This document shows, piece after piece, positions 33,619 through 43,244 of a stretch of 64,000 nt of DNA (positions are counted from its first letter, which is position 1; each line of letters opens with the position of its first letter). The stretch is from Breoghania corrubedonensis. GTDB taxonomy: Bacteria > Pseudomonadota > Alphaproteobacteria > Rhizobiales > Stappiaceae. Both the position numbers and the translations under genes were made by a program. The DNA lies in contig NZ_QAYG01000001.1 in the NCBI RefSeq assembly GCF_003053845.1, positions 1,246,078 through 1,310,077 of the forward strand. The letters run 5' to 3'. The notes beneath the pieces are model-generated. The model saw only the letters and a program-made list of their open reading frames with translations. It was not told where the DNA came from and did no database searches.

Positions 33619-35931
33619 TCATTCCTCGACGAGTTGCACGACCTTGACGTCGGGCAGTTCGGAGATGTCCATCGAGTACTCGCGGCCGTAGGACGGGATC
33701 GGCAGATCGGCCTCGTCGAGCTTCCAGCTTTCCGGCAGGTTCCAGAAGGCGCGGAACGCCGTCTCGAACTTCGGCCCCAACTTGAAGGACGCCGCGAACA
33801 TCTGCTGGACATGGACGCCCGCATCCTTGGCGAGGATCTTCTCGCGTTCGCGGGCCATCCAGTCGGAGGTCGGCACCGACTGGTCGAGCCGCTCCTTGCG
33901 GATCGCGGCACGCCTGGCCTTGGTCGCCGCCTCGTCGACACCCAGCATGCCTTCGGCGGCATCGACGAGCACGACGCCATAGACGGTGTCGGCGAAGCGG
34001 CGCAGCAGATACCCGCCATTGACGTCGTCGGCGACCGCCTGGGGCGCGCGGTCGAGCGGATCGCCGAAGCCGGGGCCGCCGCGCATGTAGTTGAGATAGA
34101 GATCGTAATCCTCAAACATCGCCTCGGTGGTGATCGCCTGCTTGTCGCGCTTGATGCGCGCCCCCGGAAGCAGGCCCTCGTAAAGCGGGTTTTCCGGATC
34201 GGTGTCGCCGCCGAAGGGAATCGGCTCGCCGTTGGCGATCTTCTCCTTCAGCCCCGTGTCATGCGCCTCGAAGCGATAGCCGGAGGCGGCGGGGTAGCCG
34301 CCCATCAGCCCCCAGTCGGAGCTGATATGGCCGTTGCCCATGAAGAACATGGTCCAGTCCTTGGCATTCCAGACCATGCGCAGAGACTCGAACCCGCAGC
34401 CGCCGCGATACTTGCCGGCGCCGCCGGAGGAGGCCTTGATCTGGCGGCCGAGATAGACCAGCGGTTCCGCCAGCTCCCAGATCTCCATGTCGCCCATGTC
34501 GCCTTCCGGGTTCCAGACCGCGGCGGCGTGGCTGATGCCGTCGGCATGGGCCGAGGCGCCGACCCCGTTCGCGGCGCATTCGAACGAGTTCACGGCGTGG
34601 ATCTCGTCGTACTGGTTGAACCCGCCGCCCTGCAGCCAGTTGGAGGTGTTGGCGTTGCCGGCGTTGACCTCCTCCAGATAGCCGCGGCCGAAATAGCTGC
34701 GCGAGAGCCCGCGCCACAGCGCCGTCCACGACGAGACGAGGAAGTGCCACGAGTAGCTGAAGGCCACCCGCCGGTCGTCCGGGTTCATCCACGTGCCCTT
34801 GGGCAGCCGGAATTCCGTGCCGTAGGCCGCGCCGTCGTTGATCATCTCGGTCGGGATGAGGCTTTGCGTCATCATCACCCAGATGCCGGAGGTGAAGCTG
34901 ACCTGGTGGGCGTTGTAGGTGTGCCAGCCCCAGCGGCTGGACCCTTCGAAATCGAGCCGCCACGTGCCGTCGCCGCGGATGGTGATTTCCGAGGGCGTGT
35001 GCATGATCGTGTCGAGCTTGGCGAAATCCGACGGCACGCGGACGTCGTCATGCGCATAGGGCACGTCGACGAAGCCCACCTGGCGATACTTGCCCGGGAT
35101 CGTCATCGCCTTGATGCGGTTCTGCAGACCGACCCTGCCATGCTCGACAGCCTCGTAGGCGAACTGCCAGTAGGCCTCGATCCCCTCTTCGGCGACCACC
35201 TCCTCCACCAGCCGGCGGATCATGTGGCAGCCGGCGACACGGGTGCGCTCGTCGAGCATCCAGTAGCGCGTCGTGCGCACCATCCTTTGCGATTCATGCA
35301 GCCAGTCGCGCTTCAGCTCGTCGTTCTCGCCGATCTTGCGGCAAGTGATCGAATAGCCGTCGCCGAAGCGCTGCACCTGGCCGGTGGACATCGAGCCGGG
35401 GCCGACCGAGCCGGTATCGATCACGTGGGTCACGCCGCCGACCCAGCCGATCAGTCCGCCCTCGTGGAAGATCGGCACGATGGTGTGGATGTCGCAGGGA
35501 TGGACGTTTCCGATCAGCGAGTCGTTGTTGCAGAAGATGTCCTTGTCGTTGATCCCCGGATTGCTCTCCCAGTCGTTCTCGATCATGTACTTGATCGCCG
35601 CACCCATCGTGCCGACGTGGATGATGATCCCCGTCGAAGTGAGGATGGAGTCGCCGGCGGCGTTGTAGAGGGTGAAGCACAGTTCTCCCTCCTGCTCCAC
35701 GATCGGGCTGGCGGCGATCTTCTTGGCCGTCTCGCGGGCGTCCACCACCCCGGCGCGCAGCCTTGAAAACAGCTTGTTGTAGAGGATCGGCTGCTCGTCG
35801 CGCAGTTCCAGCCGTTGCAGGCCGGCATAATGCCCGGTCCGTTTTGTGGCCTCCATCAGCTTGTCGCGGTGCTGCTTGAGGGTCTCGCCGCCGCGCACGA
35901 TGCCGCGCCGGATGTTCGCCTGAATGTTCAT
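33619..35931 (-). CDS. acxB: Acetone carboxylase alpha subunit
   Basis: 770-aa protein of the hydantoinase B/oxoprolinase superfamily, close to the roughly 776 aa of known AcxB. It carries the family signature FCNNDSLIGNVHPCDIHTIVPIFHEGGLIGWVGGVTHVIDTG near residues 130-175 and a cysteine- and glycine-rich C-terminal half (SSGGAGKYRGGCGFESLRMVWN). Acetone-carboxylase-specific wording throughout separates it from N-methylhydantoinase. It is encoded 45 bp after acxA. Confidence 0.95.
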   Translation of the reverse strand: MNIQANIRRGIVRGGETLKQHRDKLMEATKRTGHYAGLQRLELRDEQPILYNKLFSRLRAGVVDARETAKKIAASPIVEQEGELCFTLYNAAGDSILTSTGIIIHVGTMGAAIKYMIENDWESNPGINDKDIFCNNDSLIGNVHPCDIHTIVPIFHEGGLIGWVGGVTHVIDTGSVGPGSMSTGQVQRFGDGYSITCRKIGENDELKRDWLHESQRMVRTTRYWMLDERTRVAGCHMIRRLVEEVVAEEGIEAYWQFAYEAVEHGRVGLQNRIKAMTIPGKYRQVGFVDVPYAHDDVRVPSDFAKLDTIMHTPSEITIRGDGTWRLDFEGSSRWGWHTYNAHQVSFTSGIWVMMTQSLIPTEMINDGAAYGTEFRLPKGTWMNPDDRRVAFSYSWHFLVSSWTALWRGLSRSYFGRGYLEEVNAGNANTSNWLQGGGFNQYDEIHAVNSFECAANGVGASAHADGISHAAAVWNPEGDMGDMEIWELAEPLVYLGRQIKASSGGAGKYRGGCGFESLRMVWNAKDWTMFFMGNGHISSDWGLMGGYPAASGYRFEAHDTGLKEKIANGEPIPFGGDTDPENPLYEGLLPGARIKRDKQAITTEAMFEDYDLYLNYMRGGPGFGDPLDRAPQAVADDVNGGYLLRRFADTVYGVVLVDAAEGMLGVDEAATKARRAAIRKERLDQSVPTSDWMAREREKILAKDAGVHVQQMFAASFKLGPKFETAFRAFWNLPESWKLDEADLPIPSYGREYSMDISELPDVKVVQLVEE

Positions 35932-35976
35932 GTCGTGTTTCCTCCCTTATGCCTTCACACTTCCCGTCCGCTGCCT

Positions 35977-38130
35977 TCACGCCTCCCGAAGGTGGAACAG
36001 CCTGTGTTCGTCGAGCCAGGTCTCGAATCCGTCGGGAACGACGAAGGTCGTGGCATCGGATTCGATGATGGCCGGCCCGAAGATCCGGTTGCCGGGCAGG
36101 ATGCTCTCCATCTGGTAGAGCTGCGCATCGACCCACTTGCCCTTGCGATAGAATTGCCGCGTGCCCAGCTTCGACGCCTCCGGCGGCGCCACCTCGTGCA
36201 ATTCCTCGCTGGGAATGCGCGGCTTGGGGATCGGCACGGTGCCGCGCATGATGGCGCCGGTGACCGAATAGCCGAGCTCGGGCGAGCGCGCGGAGGCGGC
36301 ATAGACCCGGCCGTAGGTTTCGTTGAACGCCTCCACGAGCGCGTCCCAGTCGTCGGCGCTTTCCGCGCGCGCGATCGGGCTCTCGATCTCCAGGTCGTTC
36401 AGCTGTCCGCGGTACTGCATGCGGAAGCCGGGCTGCAGCTCGACCTTGTCGGCGGCGTAGCCGTTGAGGGCGAACTCCTCCAGCACCCGCTCGCTCAGCT
36501 CGTCCCAGGCGGCCTGCAGGATGGCCGCCTGCGCCACCTTGTCGTGCTCGTGCGCATGCTCGTCGATGTTGATGTCGAGCGACTTGTCGTAGCGATATTC
36601 GAAGTCGGCCGCGGCGCAGCCGAAGGCGGAGAAGCCGGCGGCCCAGGCCGGGACGATCACGTCCTCGAAACCGAGCCCCTCGGTATAGCCGTAGGTGTGG
36701 ACCGGGCCGGCGCCGCCGTAGGAAAAGCAGACGAAGTTCGACGGGCTGGAGCCCTTGCCGGAGATCATCGAGCGCAGATAGTCGCGCAGGTCGCTGTCGA
36801 GCAGTTCGATCACGCCGGCCGCGGCCTCCTCCACCGTCAGCCCGAGCGGATCGGCGATCTGCTCCTTCATGGCATCCCAGGCACGCTGCCGGTCGAGCTT
36901 GACCTGTCCGCCGAGGAAATTGTCCGGGTTCAGATAGCCCAGGATCATGTGGCAGTCGGAGATCGTGACGGTGTCGATGCCGGATTCCGGCCAGCACACG
37001 CCGACCCGGTAGCCGGCCGAATCCGGCCCCAGCTTGATCGCCCTGGTGTAGGGATCGAGGCGGATGAAGGAGCCGGCGCCGGCACCCACCGAATCCATCG
37101 CGACGAGCGGCAGTGACAGCACCAGCCGCGCCATGTCCGGATCGTTCCGGATGGTCAGTTCGTTCTGGGTGATGAGCGCGACGTCGAACGAGGTGCCGCC
37201 GATGTCGGAACAGGCGATGTTCCTGTAGCCCAGCGTCTCGCCCAGGTACTTGGCGCCGATCACCCCGCCGATGGGACCGGAGACGATGGTGCGCGCCAGC
37301 TCCTTCGCCTTCCACGAGATCGTGCCGCCATGGGTCGCCATCACGCGGAAGTCGAACCGCGATCCGTGGTCCTTGAACGCGGTGGAGATCCGGTTGAGCG
37401 TCTGCCGCGAGGGCTCGGCCGCATAGGCTTCGAGGATCGTGGTGTTGGTGCGGTGGGTTTCCTTGCGCACCGGGTAGTAGTCGGTCGAGGCGAAGACCGG
37501 GATGGTCTTGCCCGAGGCCTTCACCTCCGCCTCCACGATGTCGCGCACCCGGCGTTCGTGGTCGGGGTTCTTGTAGGAGTGCAGCAGCGAGATGACGATG
37601 CCCTCGACATCCTGCGCGATCAGTTCCCGCGCTGCGACGCGCGCCGTCTCCTCGCGCAGCGGGATCACCACGGTGCCCGACATGTCGACCCGCTCCATCA
37701 CGCCCCGGGTCAGGTGGCGCGGCACCAGCGGCTCGTCGTAATAGTGCGTGTTGAGATGGATCCGGTCCTCATAGGCGAAGCCCAGATAGGCCTGGATCGC
37801 CCGCCCCATGCGGTGGAAGTCCTCCATCCCCGCATTGACGATGAGGCCGCAGCGCAGCCCCTTGCGCTGCACCACGCGGTTCAGCATGGCGGTGCCCGAA
37901 TAGACCCCGGTCTGGATCTTCTCCAGCGCGTCCTCGAGCGTCAGGCCCCAGTGCTCCAGTCCCTCCTTGCTGGATGCGATCAGGCCCAGCGCCTCGTTTT
38001 CCGGCGTCGATTGCGACTTGCCGACCACGAAATCCCCCTCCGCGTCCACGAAGAACGTGTCGGTCATGGTGCCGCCGGCGTCGATGCCAAGCACCTGAAC
38101 GCTGCGGACGTTTTCCTTGTCGAGTTGCAA
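35977..38130 (-). CDS. acxA: Acetone carboxylase beta subunit
   Basis: Hydantoinase A-like ATP-binding subunit. I place the start at the TTG at 38130: GGAGG lies eight bases upstream and the product is then exactly 717 aa, the length I recall for Xanthobacter AcxA. A frame open to 38235 would add 35 residues of unrelated sequence. The phosphate-binding motif VLGIDAGGTMTDTFFVD is at residues 9-25, and IACSDIGGTSFDVALI is the second actin-fold loop. Conservation with AcxA is very high along the whole chain. First gene of acxABC; the regulator gene ends 235 bp upstream on the same strand. Confidence 0.95.
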   Translation of the reverse strand: MQLDKENVRSVQVLGIDAGGTMTDTFFVDAEGDFVVGKSQSTPENEALGLIASSKEGLEHWGLTLEDALEKIQTGVYSGTAMLNRVVQRKGLRCGLIVNAGMEDFHRMGRAIQAYLGFAYEDRIHLNTHYYDEPLVPRHLTRGVMERVDMSGTVVIPLREETARVAARELIAQDVEGIVISLLHSYKNPDHERRVRDIVEAEVKASGKTIPVFASTDYYPVRKETHRTNTTILEAYAAEPSRQTLNRISTAFKDHGSRFDFRVMATHGGTISWKAKELARTIVSGPIGGVIGAKYLGETLGYRNIACSDIGGTSFDVALITQNELTIRNDPDMARLVLSLPLVAMDSVGAGAGSFIRLDPYTRAIKLGPDSAGYRVGVCWPESGIDTVTISDCHMILGYLNPDNFLGGQVKLDRQRAWDAMKEQIADPLGLTVEEAAAGVIELLDSDLRDYLRSMISGKGSSPSNFVCFSYGGAGPVHTYGYTEGLGFEDVIVPAWAAGFSAFGCAAADFEYRYDKSLDINIDEHAHEHDKVAQAAILQAAWDELSERVLEEFALNGYAADKVELQPGFRMQYRGQLNDLEIESPIARAESADDWDALVEAFNETYGRVYAASARSPELGYSVTGAIMRGTVPIPKPRIPSEELHEVAPPEASKLGTRQFYRKGKWVDAQLYQMESILPGNRIFGPAIIESDATTFVVPDGFETWLDEHRLFHLREA

Positions 38131-38206
38131 TGTGGCGTCCTCCCTTAAGTGACGCGGCTCTGCGGCCGCGCCTGAAAAGGATCGCCGGAACGGCCGCGCC
38201 GCAGGT

Positions 38207-38234
38207 GTCCGAATATCGGACGCCGTGTCGGACA
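38207..38234. promoter_or_regulatory. Palindromes upstream of acxA, candidate regulator-binding sites
   Basis: GTCCGA-ATA-TCGGAC (38207-38221) is a perfect 6+3+6 palindrome. Five bases later comes a second related site, TGTC-G-GACA (38226-38234). They lie 77-104 bp upstream of the acxA start. Fis-type activators bind such paired dyads. I could not find a convincing -24/-12 promoter (GG...GC spacing) between them and the start codon. Confidence 0.4.
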
Positions 38235-38365
38235 TGCCGCGGACGCGAAGACGCGCGAAAAGGGGAGTGGGCCAGAAGGGGAGCGGGCAGCCAGGACGGG
38301 TGCAGCCGGGGGAGCCGCCGCAGGAGGCGGGGCGTCAGCCGGCATTGCCGCTTGTTAGGGTGATG

Positions 38366-40213
38366 TCAGCCGGCGTTGCCGGCTGGGCGCTGGATGCCGT
38401 GCGTATGGAGCTTGAGATAGAGCGTGGAGCGGGCGATCCCGAGCGCGTGGGCGCTCGCCGTCAGGTTGCCGCCGGTCTCGTTGAGCACGTCGAGAATGCG
38501 CTGCTTCTCGCTGGCGCGCAGCGAGGCCTCGCCTGACGCGGCGGGCGGCGCGACGATTTCCGGCGGCAGGTCGCCCAGTTCGATCAGGCCCGTCATCGAC
38601 AACGCCGAAAGCTGCTCCACGAGGTTTCTCAGCTGGCGGACGTTGCCGGGCCAGTCATGGACCTGCAGGCGCTCCATCGCCGGCGGCGTGAAGCGCAGCG
38701 GGCCGCGGTTGCCTTTGGCGTGGAACTGTTCGGCGAAGTGTCTCGCCAGGCGCCGTATGTCCGCCGGGCGCTCGCGCAGGGGAGGGACGTGCAGGCGCGC
38801 GCCGTTGAGCATGAAATAGAGATCGGAACGGATCTGCCCGGCCTGCAGCGCCGCGTGCAGGTCCGTTCCCGACAGGGCGATGACGCGCGCCTGCGTCTCG
38901 TGCGCATGCGAGATCCCTTCCGCCTTGAGCAGGTGGAACAGCAGCGACTGCACGTCGGGCGCGGCGGCGGCGGGCTCGTCCAGACACAACACGCCGCCCG
39001 AACGCAGCACCGAACGCAGCAGGCGCGCGATCCGGCCCGCGCCGTCGTCTTCCTCGCGCAGCCGGTCGGCGGTCAGTTCACCGCAATAGACCATCTCGAA
39101 CGGCCTGCCGGCATGCGCGGCCCGCGCTATCGCGCGCGCCAGCAGCTCCTTGCCGACGCCGGTCTCGCCCTCGATCAGCACCGGCAGGTGCGTCGCGCCG
39201 AGGCGCGCCGCCCGTTCGCACAGCCGCTCCATCTCCGGCCCGCCGCCCGATATCCAATCGAGCCCCAGGCCCGGACCGTCCTGCGTGCGGCGGCGGCGCC
39301 GGCGCGAGGGCAGCACGATCATGGCGCCGAGCGCGCTGCCGCCATCCTCGACGATCTCGATCTCCGCCGCCGGCATCGCCTCCGCCAGAGCGTCCACGAG
39401 CCGCTCCGGCGGAATTTCGCGCAGATTCCGGACCCGGTCGCGCACGGCGCCCACATCGCCGAACTCCGGGGCCCGGTCCGGGAAAAGCTCGGTCGCGAAC
39501 ACCTCGCCGCCGAAGCGATCGAGCAGCAGCACCTCGTCGTCGCTCCAGTAGCGCCGCGTGGCAAGCAGGGTCGCGACCAGCTTCTGCCGTTCCTCCTCCG
39601 CCTCCTCCCGCAGCCTGCCGCCGATTTCAGCGGCGAGCGAGGCGGACACGAGGGCCGCGTGCCTCTGGTTGCTGCCTGCGGGTCCGGAAATGTCCACGAC
39701 CCCCATCAGCGCGCCGTTCACCGGGTGCAGCACCGGGGTGGCGGCGCACGACCAGCGCTGGATCTCCTCGCAGAAATGCTCCACGCCATCGATCTGCACC
39801 GGCCGGCGCAGATGCAGCGCGGTGCCGATCGCGTTGGTGCCGATGGCGTCCTCGTTCCAGCGTCCGCCGAGATGCAGATGGTTCTCGCTGGCCCGCTCCA
39901 GCACGGCCCGGTCACCGTCCGCATCCAGAACGATGCCGTTCGCATCGCACATCAGCACGATCGATCCGGTGTCCAGCAGCAGCGTTCCGGCGCGGTTGAG
40001 GACGGAATTCGCCGAAGCGCGGAGCATCGAGCTGCGTTCGCGCAGAGCCTCAAGCTCGTGCGACGTCACCCGGGGGGCCCGCTTCAGCGACGGGATTTCC
40101 CGCCTGGTTTCCGTTCGTCTCCAGGACTGGAGAACGACCTCCCTTATGCTTTTCGGCACCTTGCCGAGCGCCCGGAATCGCTCCCAGTCCTCCTTCTGGA
40201 TGCTCTCCGCCAT
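38366..40213 (-). CDS. AcoR/AcxR-like Fis family regulator with degenerate AAA+ domain
   Basis: 615 aa from the ATG at 40213 (AGAGGAGCAG before it). A GAF-type sensor region (about 60-210: LLLDTGSIVLMCDANGIVLDADG, GRWNEDAIGTNAIGTAL) precedes an AAA+ domain with Walker A GETGVGKE and a Walker B-like GGVLCLDEP. A C-terminal Fis-type helix-turn-helix follows (NLTASAHALGIARSTLYLKL). The GAFTGA loop that contacts sigma-54 is missing: the stretch between Walker A and Walker B reads ELTADRLREEDDGAGRIARLL. Known acetone carboxylase activators are of this class. Position just upstream of acxABC makes that operon the likely target, but sigma-54 activation is doubtful. Confidence 0.85.
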   Translation of the reverse strand: MAESIQKEDWERFRALGKVPKSIREVVLQSWRRTETRREIPSLKRAPRVTSHELEALRERSSMLRASANSVLNRAGTLLLDTGSIVLMCDANGIVLDADGDRAVLERASENHLHLGGRWNEDAIGTNAIGTALHLRRPVQIDGVEHFCEEIQRWSCAATPVLHPVNGALMGVVDISGPAGSNQRHAALVSASLAAEIGGRLREEAEEERQKLVATLLATRRYWSDDEVLLLDRFGGEVFATELFPDRAPEFGDVGAVRDRVRNLREIPPERLVDALAEAMPAAEIEIVEDGGSALGAMIVLPSRRRRRRTQDGPGLGLDWISGGGPEMERLCERAARLGATHLPVLIEGETGVGKELLARAIARAAHAGRPFEMVYCGELTADRLREEDDGAGRIARLLRSVLRSGGVLCLDEPAAAAPDVQSLLFHLLKAEGISHAHETQARVIALSGTDLHAALQAGQIRSDLYFMLNGARLHVPPLRERPADIRRLARHFAEQFHAKGNRGPLRFTPPAMERLQVHDWPGNVRQLRNLVEQLSALSMTGLIELGDLPPEIVAPPAASGEASLRASEKQRILDVLNETGGNLTASAHALGIARSTLYLKLHTHGIQRPAGNAG

Positions 40214-40902
40214 CTCTGCTCCTCTGAAGATCAGTGCAGCATAGAAAGTCTCCGCGAGCAATACATATGGATAAGGGGCCGCTTACGATACGGCACATGT
40301 CGTGCCGCACCGGAGTGGCTGGGAGTTCACGTGCAGCCGCACGCCCCAGAAAGCGAAGCTATACTCGGCGCGAGCCGCCGGAGCGCCTTGGCGGCTGCTG
40401 GGCGTTGCGGAATTCGGTCGGGCAGTTCCAGCCTCACGCCTGAAAATCTGACGAAACTGGTTGCGTTGGCGAAGCCTGGCTGGCGGCCGATGCATGTTGT
40501 GCTATCGCGGTTGGTGAGCAAGCTGCCTCAGCAGAGGAGTGCAAAGCTGGTGTCGCAGCAACGCGGCGCGCATCTCGGGGGAAGTTCCGCCCGCAAATCC
40601 CTCTGAAGCCGGTCTGCAATCCTGCGCAAAACATCCAGAGCCTCGCGCGCGCATCGCTGGATCGGCAACAGGGTGTTCATCTGAGCAAGCTGGGCAATGG
40701 TCGGGATGCGGAGGACCGTTCCCGGGAAGCAGATAACAGGCTCGAAGCCCACGGTCCGGGTGCGTCCTGACCCGTTCGAGCATGCACACCTATGCCGCGA
40801 GGAACGGGTTCTCCGGAAAGCTGCGGATCCCCGCCGACGGCGAGACCCTGACATTGTGACCGCGGAAGAAACCCTTGCGGGTGCCGACCGTAGGTCACCG
40901 TC
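40214..40902. other. 690-bp region without an assignable gene
   Basis: Several open frames overlap here on both strands, the longest at 40528-40854 on the minus strand (about 108 codons), but none shows a domain, a credible start or consistent codon use. The adjacent pseudogene suggests the whole stretch is decaying DNA. The acxABC regulator promoter should lie at its left end. Confidence 0.45.
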
Positions 40903-41550
40903 ATGCGCCGGAGCGACTACGAAACCGCATACTTGATCCGGAAGTCGAAGATCCCCTCGATCGACTATGCCGCCCCCCCTGTACAGCTGCGATTTCGGCT
41001 GCGCCTATTGCTACGCCAACTTCAGCGGCCGGTTCGTCGGCGAACCAGTGAAGGAACGGGCAACCTGGTCGCGGTGAAGAGCAACGCGGTGAAACTCGCG
41101 CGCAGCGAACTGGGCAGGATGCAGGCCGCCAAGAAGAACGGCATGATCCTGCTCTCCTCGCTCACCGACCTCTGTGAGGGCATCGAGAGAAGGCGGGGAA
41201 TTGCCGGGGGCGTCTTTGTGAGCTCGTCCGCAATGGGTGGTCGGGCGTCGCGCGGATCCTAAACAAGTCGCCCATGGTGACACGGGATGTCGATCGGCTC
41301 GAACGGCTGCCGCACGCCGAGATCAACCTGACGGTCACCACCACTGACGATGCGATCAGCCGCTGGCTCGAGGTCCGGACGCCGAGCGCGACACGGCGGC
41401 TGCACGCCTTTTCGCAACGGCATGAGGAAGGCATCCGCACCTTTGCTTTCGTTGGCCTCCGCTATCGCATTTCGCCGCGCTGCCGGATCTTCTCGACACG
41501 CTCTTTGCCCGACTGGCCGGGGCCAAACACCTGGCAGGCTGGCCTTTAGG
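40903..41550 (+). pseudogene. Remnant of an SPL-family radical SAM protein
   Basis: Pieces of one protein appear in order but in different frames. First comes IRKSKIPSIDYA; then, in another frame from 40979, YSCDFGCAYCYANFSGRFVGEP with the CxxxCxxC radical-SAM cluster motif and a stop soon after. VKSNAVKLARSELGRM...GMILLSSLTDLCEGIE follows, and later TRDVDRLERLPHAEINLTVTTTDDAISRWLE and GIRTFAFVG. At least three frame changes and internal stops are needed to join them. SPL-family radical SAM proteins resemble spore photoproduct lyase but are common in bacteria with unknown roles. The gene is dead here. Confidence 0.75.
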
Positions 41551-41575
41551 GTCGAACCCGCAAAGGCCGGCCGCG

Positions 41576-42112
41576 TCAGTCGCGCAACATCTCGATCGTG
41601 TCGGCGTCCGTGCATGCGGCCAGCGCGCCGGCCGCGGTCAGGCCGCCGCCGACGGGCGCATCCGGCCAGATCTCGGCAAGTGGCACCAGCACGAAGGCGC
41701 GCTCCGCGATGCGCGGATGGGGGATTGAAAGCCCCTCCTCAGCTATCTCCTCGCCCGCGTAGACCAGCACGTCGATATCAATCTTGCGCGGGCCCCAGCG
41801 GATGTCGCGCACGCGGCCGAGGCGGCGTTCGATCTCCAGCGCGCGGGCGAGCAGATCCTCGGCTGACAGCGTCGTCTCCACCACGATGCAGGCGTTGACG
41901 AACCAGTCCTGATCGGCGAGCCCCCAGGGGGCTGTGCGATAGTCGGCGGAACGGGCGACGACCGTGATGCCGTCGCTTTGCGCTATCTGCTCGATGGCGG
42001 TGCGCACGAAAGCCCGCTTGTCGCCGATGTTGGAGCCAAGGCCGAGCGCAACGCGGACCGGCTCGCGAGCCGACGGGTTGTCCGGCGCGCCGCCGGGTTG
42101 CACGCGCTTCAT
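41576..42112 (-). CDS. folK: 2-amino-4-hydroxy-6-hydroxymethyldihydropteridine diphosphokinase
   Basis: 178 aa. Transfers pyrophosphate from ATP to 6-hydroxymethyl-dihydropterin in folate synthesis. Motifs: VALGLGSNIGDKRAFV near the N-terminus, YRTAPWG, FVNACIVVET and the signature RDIRWGPRKIDIDVLVYAG followed by IPHPRIAERAFVLVPLAEI. Its ATG overlaps the folP stop codon (ATGA), so the two pathway enzymes are translated together. Confidence 0.96.
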   Translation of the reverse strand: MKRVQPGGAPDNPSAREPVRVALGLGSNIGDKRAFVRTAIEQIAQSDGITVVARSADYRTAPWGLADQDWFVNACIVVETTLSAEDLLARALEIERRLGRVRDIRWGPRKIDIDVLVYAGEEIAEEGLSIPHPRIAERAFVLVPLAEIWPDAPVGGGLTAAGALAACTDADTIEMLRD

Positions 42113-42984
42113 GCGTTGCTTCCCGCATCCTGGGAATTCTGGGGCGCGGCCTGCGGATCAAGCGATTCGCGCCGGATCGCATCGGCGACGCGGACGGCAT
42201 CGACGTGCAGCTCCACATCGTGGACGCGAACGATGTCGGCGCCGTGGGCGACGGCTGCCAGATGGGCACCGAGCGACCCCGCGCCGCGATCATGCGCCTC
42301 GCGGCCCGTCAGCGCGCCGATGATGCGCTTGCGCGAGGCGCCCACCAGCACGGGCAGGTCGAAATGAGCCTTCAGAGCCCCCAGCCGATTGAGAGCGATC
42401 AGGTTCTGCTGCGGAGTCTTGCCGAAACCGATGCCCGGATCGAGGATGATCTTTTCCCTCCCGATGCCGGCGGCGGCGGCGATTTCCAGCGAGCGCAGGA
42501 AGAAGGCCCGCATGTCGGCCATGATATCGATCGCGGGGTCGACCGTTTCCCGGTTGTGCATGACGATGACAGGTGCTCCCGTCTGCTCCGCCACCATCGC
42601 CATGTCGGGATCGCCCTGCAGGCCCCAAATGTCGTTGATGGCATGCGCGCCCGCACCGAGAGCGGCCGCGGCGACGTCCGCCTTGTAGGTGTCGATGGAG
42701 ATCGCGCAGCCCAGCGACCGCACGGCGGCAAGAACCGGCAGCAGACGGATCATTTCCGCGTCTGCCGAGATCGGCTCGGCACCCGGCCGGGTGCTTTCCC
42801 CGCCAACGTCGATGATGTCGGCGCCCTGGGCCAGCATCAGCCGGGCATGGGCCTCGGCCGCGTCCGCGCCGCAGTGAAGGCCGCCATCGGAAAAGGAATC
42901 CGGGGTGACGTTGAGGATGCCCATGACGAGGGTGCGCACGCCTGTCACGTGCTCCAGCGGACCGATATTGAGAAGGCGTTGCAT
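42109..42984 (-). CDS. folP: Dihydropteroate synthase
   Basis: 291 aa from the ATG at 42984; the frame is open further upstream but lacks homology. Condenses 6-hydroxymethyl-dihydropterin pyrophosphate with p-aminobenzoate. Signatures: VMGILNVTPDSFSDGG, IIDVGGESTRPGAEPI, ISIDTYKADVA, IILDPGIGFGKT and VGASRKRIIGALTG, all in order. folK follows with a 4-bp overlap. It is the target of sulfonamides in general. Confidence 0.96.
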   Translation of the reverse strand: MQRLLNIGPLEHVTGVRTLVMGILNVTPDSFSDGGLHCGADAAEAHARLMLAQGADIIDVGGESTRPGAEPISADAEMIRLLPVLAAVRSLGCAISIDTYKADVAAAALGAGAHAINDIWGLQGDPDMAMVAEQTGAPVIVMHNRETVDPAIDIMADMRAFFLRSLEIAAAAGIGREKIILDPGIGFGKTPQQNLIALNRLGALKAHFDLPVLVGASRKRIIGALTGREAHDRGAGSLGAHLAAVAHGADIVRVHDVELHVDAVRVADAIRRESLDPQAAPQNSQDAGSNA

Positions 42985-43244
42985 CGCTATCCGAGTGTTC
43001 GAAGGGAAATGGGGAGCGTGATGCGCTTTCGCCGGCGCAAATGCAAGGCGCATCCGCTCGTCGCGGCCGTGTCCCGCGCCACGTTCGCGGCCAGGCCCCG
43101 ACCGCGTGCGGAGCCTGCTTCGGGACGAGAAAAGCGAAACGCCGAAGCCACACGCCTTCCCGGGTCCTTTCGCCAAAAGTCCCCAAGACAGCAAGCGCCT
43201 TTCCAGTCACAATAGCTTCATCGGCGGCTGGTAGATCCATCGTC

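Noticed and set aside
32947-35766. Open frame of 939 codons on the plus strand
   Set aside because: Antisense to acxC and acxB, which are highly conserved.
38131-38365. Sigma-54 promoter for acxABC
   Set aside because: Candidates such as the one near 38302-38316 have the GC and GG elements one base out of register, so I do not report a -24/-12 site.
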